A stretch of DNA of 64,000 bases, taken from assembly GCF_002914525.1 (NCBI RefSeq), contig NZ_LODW01000048.1, positions 62,001-126,000 on the forward strand. The letters are read 5' to 3'. Below, in pieces: positions 58,901 through 64,000 of this stretch. The first letter of the stretch is position 1, and every line of letters starts with the position of its first letter. The notes under the pieces were generated by a model. That model had not been told where the DNA came from. It was given only the letters and a program-made list of their open reading frames with translations, and did no database searches. A program made the position numbers and the translations under genes. This DNA is from Rhizobium hidalgonense. GTDB taxonomy: Bacteria; Pseudomonadota; Alphaproteobacteria; Rhizobiales; Rhizobiaceae.

Positions 58901-61900
58901 GAAACGCTCGACAAAAAGTCGGCAGCTCTCGCCGCCTCGCTGAATGAGGGCCAGAGCCGCCTGCAGGACACGCTGGAGAGCCGCTCGGAATCCTTCCTCA
59001 ATGCGGTCTCCGCCACCCACGACCGTCTGTCCGAAACGCTCGACGACCGGGCGATGGCGCTTGCCATTTCGCTGAACGAGAGCCAGAGCCGTCTCGAAGA
59101 GACCCTGACATCAGGCGCCGATGCAATCACCCAAGCGGTCTCCGGTACGCATGACGGCCTGAACGGTGTGCTCGACCGGAAGGCAGCGGCCATTGCCACC
59201 TCTCTGAATGAAGGCCAGGCCCGCCTCGAGGAAGCCTTAGTGCACCGCACCGCTGCGATCATCGGCGCGGTAACGGCAACCCACGACCGGCTGACCGACA
59301 CGCTCGACGAAAAGACCATGGCGCTCGCCATTTCGCTCGACGATAACCAGAGCCGCTTCGACAGTGTGCTCGAAGCGCGCAGCAACGCCATCATGGAGGC
59401 CGTCTCCGGCGCCGAGTCACGCGTTGCCGGCGCCTTCACCGACAAGACCGATGCCATCCGCGCCGCCTACACCGACAATCAGCAGCGGCTCGAAAATGCG
59501 CTTTCCGAGCATAGTGCCGCCCTTTCGGGCGTTCTCGATGCCGGCGGCGCTCGCTTCGAGGATCTCGTCGGCGGCCTGACCGGCCGCATCGAAGGCCGGC
59601 TGAGCGATGCCCATGCACGGCTCGGAGGCCTTGCCGACGAGACCGCGGCGCGTATCGAAGGCGGGCTCACCTCCGCCCACGAGCGCATCCGCACGACGCT
59701 TGAGGATCGCGCCAACGCCATCGACCTGTCGCTGAACCAGGCTCATGCGCTGATCAGCGATACGCTGACCGAACACGCAACCAGCATCGGCACCTCGTTG
59801 GCGACGAGCGTCAGCATGCTCGAAATGTCGCTGGAGGACCGTGAAGCTTCGATCCGCCAGGCCATCGATGCCAGCGCCCAGACGTTGGAAGACCGCATGC
59901 ATGCCGGCGCCGGCCAGATCGCCGGCCGCTTCCAGGAGGCGGCAAATGCGATTTCGAGTTCCACGCAGAATTTCTCCGCCCAACTCGATCAGTCGGTCGA
60001 AAACCTGACGGGCCGTTTTGAAGAAACCGGATCGCGTGTGGAATCCAGTCTTGCAGCGATCGAAACTCGCATCAGCAACGGCGTCGGCGGTGTTGCCGAA
60101 AGGGTCGAAGCGGCCAGCGGCCAGCTCTCCAGCGTGCTTGCCGACGGCATCTCCCGTCTCGGCGCGCTCGGCGACGACGCCAACCGGCGCATCTCGGCAA
60201 CGCTCGAAGGCAGCGCCGCAAACCTTACTCAGGCGATCGACAGCCGCGCTGCCAATCTGGCCGAGACGCTCGACAGCCGGACCACCACCCTGACCGGCGC
60301 CATCGACGGCCGCACCGTGAGCCTCGGTGAAACCCTCGACCGCGGCAATGAACGCATCGAGGAACGTCTCTCCACCATGGACCGTGCCTTGACAGTCGGC
60401 CTGGAGGCCGTCAACCGCACCATCGAGGGCAAGGCCGCCGGCCTCGCCTCGACGCTGCGCAGCGCCGTTGCCGAAGCAGCCCAGGGAATGGAAGGCGAAG
60501 CGACGAGAACCACCGAGCTGCTCGGCAAGACCGGCCAGCAATTCGCCGAAGATCTTAATACGAAAAGCGACGAATTCACCCGCACCATGGATGAGCGCTC
60601 GTCGCAGATCGTCACCCGCGTCACCGAGGCCCAGAGCCGGCTGGCGAGCCAGGCCGCAGCCGTCGCCCAGACCTTCTCGGAAGCCGGCAACGCCATCGTC
60701 AACAAGGTTGCCGAGGCAGAGACCATCGTCGGCAAGCAGGTCAATGCCATCTCCAAGGCGCTGTCGGATGCCGGCCAGTCGCTGGAGACGCGCGGCGACG
60801 CCATCCGCTCGACGCTGTCGGGGGCCGGCAGCGAGATTTCCACCACGATGGCGGATGTCGATCGGGCGCTCGAAGCCCGCAGCAGTGCTATCCGCTCCAA
60901 TCTCGAAGAGCGCGCCCGCGAGATCGATACGACCTTCTCCGGCATCGACCGGGCGCTCGAAGCACGCGGCGATTCGATCCGCGCGACACTCGAAGAGCGC
61001 ACCCGCGACCTCAATTCGATGCTAGCAGGCCGTTCGGTCGAATTGACCCGCATCCTCGACGAAACCGCCCGTCCGATCATCGACCGATATACCGATGCCG
61101 GCGAACAGGCCGCCGCCCGCATCACCGCCGCGGCCAACCTCAGCGCCGACCGTCTGCGCGCCGAAAACGAAGCGCTCGCCAGCGCCGTTGCTGCCCGCAC
61201 CGAGAATGTCGCCAATGCCGTTAGCGCCATCGAAAACAGCCTGGTCGGCAACGTCAACGGCCTCGTCGAGCGCATGGCGGAAAGCAGTGCGGCGATGGCG
61301 ATGATGATGAACCGCGCCGCCGAACAGCTGACGAGCGTCGACAGCCGTCTCGGCGACACCACCACGCGCTTTGCCGACTCCGCCACCAAGGCTGCCGAGA
61401 TGGTCAACGCCTCGACCCGGCTTCTCGAAGGCAAGGTCGACCGCCTCTCCGACATTTCCGGCCAGACGCTGTCGCAGGTCGGCGGCATCATCGGCCGTTT
61501 CGACGAGCACTCCAAGGTGCTGACACAGGCCTCGCAGCTTCTCGGCGCAGCCCAGTCCAACCTTGCCTCGACGCTCGAGGAACGCGAAGGCGCGCTGCAG
61601 GCGCTCTCCGTCAGCCTGGTCCAGCGCTCCGACGAAATCGAAAAGACCATGCGCGGCCTCGGCGGCATGATCGAGACCGTGTTCGAGCGCGCCGAACAAC
61701 GCTCCAGCCAGGTCACCGGCAATCTGCGCCAGGGCGTGCAATCCTCCTTCGCCGATATCGGCCGCATTCTCACCGAAACCGAGAAGCGCGCCCAGGAAGC
61801 CGCCGAGACGATGCGCGAGGCGATCACCCGGGCCGGCGACGAGGCCAATACGACGATCGACGGCACCTTCGCCAATGTCGAGCGTCGAACCGGCGACCTC

Positions 61901-62983
61901 TCCAATCGTATTCGCGGTGGCCTGACGGCTTCGCTGTCGGAAGTCGAGCGCATGCTCGGCGAGGCCGGCCGCGCCTCCGACGGTGCCGCCCAGCACATGC
62001 GCGAAGCGTTGCGCGAGGCAATCGATGATGCCGTCGGCCGCTTCTCCGGCGCCACCGATGATATCCGCCGCTCCGCCGTCGACATCCGCAACGAGCTCGA
62101 CGCCACCCGCGCCGAGTTGAAGCGCGGCGCCTTCGACCTTCCCGAGGAAGCCAAGGAAAGCGCCTCGGCCATGCGCCGGGCCGTCGCCGAGCAGATCAAG
62201 GCGCTGCAGGATATCTCCCAGCTCGTCGGCCGCTCCAGCCAGCAGCTTGAGATTTCCGAGCCCGTCGCCCGCACGCTCGCTCAGGCGCAGCCGGCCCCGC
62301 GTGCCGCCCCGCCGATAGCAACTCAGCCGGTGGCAAGTCAGCCGGTGGCACATCAGCCGCCGCAGCCGGCAGCGCCCCCGCCGATCGAAGCGACGGGCCT
62401 GCGCGGAACGATCGCTCCGACGGTATCCGCTGCCGCCTCCCAGCGCGCCGCTCCGCAGCCTGCCGCTGCCCGTCAGGAACAAGGCCGCCAGGAACCGGCT
62501 CGCGCCGAAAGTGGCGGCTGGATCAGCGATCTCCTGCGCGGCGCATCGCGTGAGGAGGCCGCTGAAGAGGCGCCTGCCCGCACCCCGGCGCCAACGGCAG
62601 CACCGGCTGCGCGCAGCAATGATCTGCGCAATCCGCGCCACGTGGTCGAATCGCTGAATTCGCTTTCGGTCGATATCGCCCGCGCCATCGATCACGACGC
62701 CTCGGTCGATCTCTGGCGCCGTTATCAGCGCGGCGAGCGCGACGTCTTCACCCGTCGCCTCTATACGCTGAAGGGCCAGCAGACCTTCGATGAGATCAAG
62801 CGCAAATACGACCGCGAACCGGAATTCCGCACCGCCGTCGACCGCTATATCGGTGATTTCGAGAAGCTGCTCGCCGACGTTGCCCGTACCGATCCGAACC
62901 AGACCGTCTCGCAGTCCTACCTCACCTCGGATACGGGCAAGGTCTATACCATGCTCGCCCATGCAGCAGGCAGGCTCAGCTGA
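55985..62983 (+). CDS. Giant coiled-coil growth-pole protein (GPR/RgsE-like)
   Basis: The 2,332-residue protein has a hydrophilic N-terminus with RNQQAQEEAQRRNRR (about 50-65), two transmembrane helices (about 110-130 and 145-169) and then about 2,000 residues of almost uninterrupted helix, rich in Ala, Ser, Thr, Glu and Arg. Residues 699-1138 contain ten perfectly spaced 44-residue repeats. A Pro/Ala/Gln-rich linker (about 2100-2210) and a conserved-looking C-terminal domain of about 115 residues (LRNPRHVVESLNSLSVDIAR to the end) follow. The layout matches the Agrobacterium Growth Pole Ring protein and Sinorhizobium RgsE, which organise polar growth. GAGG precedes the ATG at 55985. Older kinesin-like or apolipoprotein-like names reflect the helix only. 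Confidence 0.85.
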   Translation: MANNRYNESIEDKAFKALDEALQIDFGKDNVPSRRGDAPEAPEANVSDPVNARNQQAQEEAQRRNRRGGAGEPASRGPAFTPANDASRNTPASILKSFDGSSSRSAVRTATLFSVLWVMGGLGLMSLLYGPQIWQIRSLADLVALPGVIAGLVGIIIPVMMFYAFAIMIARAQDMRNAARSMAEVALRLAEPETIASERIMTVGQAVRREVSAMNEGIERTIARASELETLVHSEVNALERSYADNELRVRGLVHELGSEREAIVNHADRIRTSIGSVHDQLKEELSLATEEIAVRLSTSGEAFASLIDTRAATILEKSDNALQSIGSLLAAKTDSLLQTLNASGFALATEFDNRLEALSVNLNDHGEKLLSQFETRASTMDSSTEKLNAALQERTQQLSEILIARTREINESLTSGERTIGGTLDDVLSKLNSALDEKGASFRQSLQSTADDAVMDLDVRSGFFEERLQTTVAQLSTAFDERVAEFTSAFDKRTGSLDTKLMESLARINETLTGGSDSIDGILSSGIDRLGTSMTDQQLALATALATGHDVLESTLGTRADEITTALTGRTGELTSALQSATSEIALTLASGTSELQNNLQARSAEFRDTLRTTTTDLTTAVAAGTEQVTAAFGGRAEELSGVLAARTAEISEALGTAHGRIDSVMAERGGALVDALTTHHGRFEEALTTRADAIIDAVSGTHDRLAETLDEKAMALAISLNESQARIEDTLETRSGALLSAVSGTHDRLSETLDEKAMALAISLNENQARIEDTLETRSAALLNAVSGTHARLSETLDSKAAALTTSLDERHARIDNALGTRAEALLNTVSGTRDRLAETLDEKAAAFAISLNESQARIEETLQTRSAALLNAVSGTHDRLSETLEDKVAAFATSLSEGHARIDETLESRSAALLNAVSGTHDRLSETLDEKAMTLAISLNESQSRIEDTLEARSEAFLKAVSGTHDRLSETLDKKSAALAASLNEGQSRLQDTLESRSESFLNAVSATHDRLSETLDDRAMALAISLNESQSRLEETLTSGADAITQAVSGTHDGLNGVLDRKAAAIATSLNEGQARLEEALVHRTAAIIGAVTATHDRLTDTLDEKTMALAISLDDNQSRFDSVLEARSNAIMEAVSGAESRVAGAFTDKTDAIRAAYTDNQQRLENALSEHSAALSGVLDAGGARFEDLVGGLTGRIEGRLSDAHARLGGLADETAARIEGGLTSAHERIRTTLEDRANAIDLSLNQAHALISDTLTEHATSIGTSLATSVSMLEMSLEDREASIRQAIDASAQTLEDRMHAGAGQIAGRFQEAANAISSSTQNFSAQLDQSVENLTGRFEETGSRVESSLAAIETRISNGVGGVAERVEAASGQLSSVLADGISRLGALGDDANRRISATLEGSAANLTQAIDSRAANLAETLDSRTTTLTGAIDGRTVSLGETLDRGNERIEERLSTMDRALTVGLEAVNRTIEGKAAGLASTLRSAVAEAAQGMEGEATRTTELLGKTGQQFAEDLNTKSDEFTRTMDERSSQIVTRVTEAQSRLASQAAAVAQTFSEAGNAIVNKVAEAETIVGKQVNAISKALSDAGQSLETRGDAIRSTLSGAGSEISTTMADVDRALEARSSAIRSNLEERAREIDTTFSGIDRALEARGDSIRATLEERTRDLNSMLAGRSVELTRILDETARPIIDRYTDAGEQAAARITAAANLSADRLRAENEALASAVAARTENVANAVSAIENSLVGNVNGLVERMAESSAAMAMMMNRAAEQLTSVDSRLGDTTTRFADSATKAAEMVNASTRLLEGKVDRLSDISGQTLSQVGGIIGRFDEHSKVLTQASQLLGAAQSNLASTLEEREGALQALSVSLVQRSDEIEKTMRGLGGMIETVFERAEQRSSQVTGNLRQGVQSSFADIGRILTETEKRAQEAAETMREAITRAGDEANTTIDGTFANVERRTGDLSNRIRGGLTASLSEVERMLGEAGRASDGAAQHMREALREAIDDAVGRFSGATDDIRRSAVDIRNELDATRAELKRGAFDLPEEAKESASAMRRAVAEQIKALQDISQLVGRSSQQLEISEPVARTLAQAQPAPRAAPPIATQPVASQPVAHQPPQPAAPPPIEATGLRGTIAPTVSAAASQRAAPQPAAARQEQGRQEPARAESGGWISDLLRGASREEAAEEAPARTPAPTAAPAARSNDLRNPRHVVESLNSLSVDIARAIDHDASVDLWRRYQRGERDVFTRRLYTLKGQQTFDEIKRKYDREPEFRTAVDRYIGDFEKLLADVARTDPNQTVSQSYLTSDTGKVYTMLAHAAGRLS
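58079..59398 (+). repeat. Ten in-register 132-bp (44-residue) tandem repeats in the growth-pole gene
   Basis: The unit begins at AVSGTHDRL..ETLDEK and repeats every 132 bases without an indel: copy 1 starts at 58079, copy 10 at 59267, and an 11th partial copy at 59399. Protein copies vary (GTHDRLSETLDEKA, GTRDRLAETLDEKA, ATHDRLTDTLDEKT) while the length is constant. Forty-four is four times eleven, so the unit fits a hendecad coiled coil. Confidence 0.9.
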
Positions 62984-63024
62984 GCCTGTTTGTAACCATC
63001 GATCGTTTATGACCGAATTGGACA

Positions 63025-63061
63025 GAAAGCCGCCGCCACACATGTCGGGCGGCTTTCGTTT
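63025..63061 (+). terminator. Terminator after the giant growth-pole gene
   Basis: GAAAGCCGCC pairs with GGCGGCTTTC across a 13-base loop, followed by GTTTG. It lies 42 bases past the stop codon. Confidence 0.7.
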
Positions 63062-63105
63062 GTCGGAAGGGCGCGACCGAGAACGCCTATCGTGAGGTAT
63101 CCGAA

Positions 63106-63666
63106 ATGACCAAGGCCCTGCTGATCATCGATGTGCAGAATGCAATTCTTTCCGGAAAAGCCGGGCCGGAGCGCCAACCGCATATCGATGCCGCGCTGGA
63201 CGAGACCGTCGCGCGCCTGGCCGCGCTTCAAGAAAATGCCCGGCAGGCGAGCGCGCCGGTCGTGCTGGTCCAGCATGACGGCGACACCGGCCATCGATTG
63301 GCAGTCGGCACGGAAGGATGGGTGTTGCGTCAGGAGATTGCGCCGAAACCAGGCGAGGTCGTCGTCCGCAAGAAAAGCGCCGACTCATTCTTCGAGACCG
63401 ATCTGGCCGAACGTCTGAGCGAACGCTCGGTCACCCACCTCGTCATCGGCGGCTGCATGTCGCAATTCTGCGTCGACACGACGGTCAGGCGCGCCGTTTC
63501 CCTCGGATATGACGTAACGTTGATTGCCGATGGTCACACCACCGGCGATACGGCAACCCTCACCTTCTCCGAGATTATCGCCCACCACAATGAAACGCTC
63601 GACGGTTTCGACGCGGGCAAGGCGACGGTAGACATCCGTCCGGCCGCCGGGATCACCTTTTCATAA
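63106..63666 (+). CDS. Isochorismatase-family cysteine hydrolase
   Basis: The 186-residue enzyme has the catalytic triad residues: Asp in LLIIDVQNAI, Lys in VVRKKSADSFF and Cys in IGGCMSQFCVDTT (about residue 117). The family includes isochorismatase, nicotinamidase and amidohydrolases of small amides; sequence alone does not decide the substrate. It lies just after the terminator of the giant gene and has its own unit. Confidence 0.9.
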   Translation: MTKALLIIDVQNAILSGKAGPERQPHIDAALDETVARLAALQENARQASAPVVLVQHDGDTGHRLAVGTEGWVLRQEIAPKPGEVVVRKKSADSFFETDLAERLSERSVTHLVIGGCMSQFCVDTTVRRAVSLGYDVTLIADGHTTGDTATLTFSEIIAHHNETLDGFDAGKATVDIRPAAGITFS

Positions 63667-63718
63667 GCCTTGGCCACGGAAAGACCCGGACCGCCAGGCG
63701 GTCCCGATCGTCTGTCTT

Positions 63719-64000
63719 TCACTGTTCGGCTGCTATGCTCCAATTGTAAACGCATCGATCGAGGCCGATGGCGATTTCGAGCACGAGGACGTCGTGATCT
63801 ATGGCCGCTCCCTTCTTGGGTTGCGACCGGTAGCGCTGCGGAAAATCGGTGCGCCGCGAGATCGAGCAGACCTCCATCCACTTGTCGCCATTGTCGACCT
63901 CGATATCCATCGTCACCTCGGAATAGGCGGGCAGCCGGTCGGAGGCGACGATCCGCGTCGGCAGGTGGATCAGCGAGGCGATCATGCGGCGCACCGGTTC
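63719..64000 (-). CDS. C-terminal part of a gene cut by the window edge
   Basis: The open frame runs off the right end of the window, so only the last 93 residues are visible. It contains SLIHLPTRIVASDRLPAYSE, KWMEVCSISRRTDFPQRYRS and a C-terminal DHDVLVLEIAIGLDRCVYNW. The EVCSISRRTDF stretch faintly recalls class II aminoacyl-tRNA synthetase core segments, but I do not assign a family. The stop codon is at 63719. No terminator is seen in the short gap to the isochorismatase gene. Confidence 0.55.
   Translation of the reverse strand, partial: EPVRRMIASLIHLPTRIVASDRLPAYSEVTMDIEVDNGDKWMEVCSISRRTDFPQRYRSQPKKGAAIDHDVLVLEIAIGLDRCVYNWSIAAEQ

Noticed and set aside
58079..59398. Regular 132-base periodicity considered as a CRISPR array or satellite DNA
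   Set aside because: The repeats are in frame, diverged, and lie within one open coding sequence with no unique spacers.
55985..62983. Kinesin-like or apolipoprotein annotation of the giant protein
   Set aside because: There is no motor domain or P-loop. The similarity is only that of long amphipathic helices; membrane helices and C-terminal domain fit a GPR/RgsE-like protein better.

Overview
The window reads as a chromosomal segment of a fast-growing rhizobium, most likely Rhizobium of the leguminosarum/etli group. Reasons: high GC content, alphaproteobacterial gene families and orders (recA beside alaS, cckA beside a FliO-like gene, ycjX-ycjF, a DksA with a single cysteine), a giant growth-pole coiled-coil gene, a TTG-N11-CAA recA operator, and several intergenic inverted-repeat elements of the kind common in Rhizobiales. 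No rRNA, tRNA, CRISPR array, prophage or intact insertion sequence was seen.

Layout. 1-4.9 kb: a MocR-type regulator with its own palindromic operator, a PagL-like outer-membrane protein, purL and bolA. 4.9-14.9 kb: an accessory catabolic cluster. A minus-strand operon (gntR, TIM-barrel enzyme, two permeases, binding protein and ATPase of a polar-amino-acid-type ABC importer, shikimate/quinate dehydrogenase, CHM isomerase-like protein, type II dehydroquinase) faces a plus-strand operon (intradiol dioxygenase, HpaH-like hydratase, HpaI-like aldolase, a binding-protein-like gene). Both promoters carry nearly the same palindrome right after a TTGACA -35 box. 15-17.7 kb: a membrane hydrolase, a histone-H1-like basic protein and a di-haem cytochrome c. 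17.7-25.7 kb: grxD, two Bcr/CflA-type MFS exporters, a GNAT gene broken by an amber codon, two IMPase paralogues, ttcA, glsA and rpsD. 25.9-31.9 kb: a HerA-like ATPase, murI, trmJ, a FUSC membrane protein and a secreted protein. 32-42 kb: icd, a GNAT, a GST-like gene, an AraC/GyrI regulator, alaS, recA and a pseudouridine kinase/glycosidase pair. 42-55.6 kb: cckA, a FliO-like gene, DUF1062, dksA, a SixA-like phosphatase, ycjX-ycjF, a secreted protein, folP-folB-folK, a DUF922 metalloprotease-like gene, a likely small RNA, a 2Fe-2S ferredoxin and an Hpt protein. 56-63 kb: a 2,332-residue GPR/RgsE-like protein, then an isochorismatase-family enzyme and a truncated gene at the right edge.

How the genes may work together. 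The catabolic cluster combines quinate/shikimate-side enzymes (an NAD-type dehydrogenase, dehydroquinase, and a TIM-barrel protein that could be a 3-dehydroshikimate dehydratase) with an intradiol ring-cleavage enzyme and lower-pathway enzymes of the homoprotocatechuate (meta) type. This hybrid is the best candidate for an undescribed pathway. It lies between bolA and grxD, whose products usually act as partners. A second theme is cell cycle and polar growth: cckA, an Hpt protein and the giant GPR-like gene, which has a perfect TTAA-N7-TTAA CtrA-type site and a GANTC site upstream.
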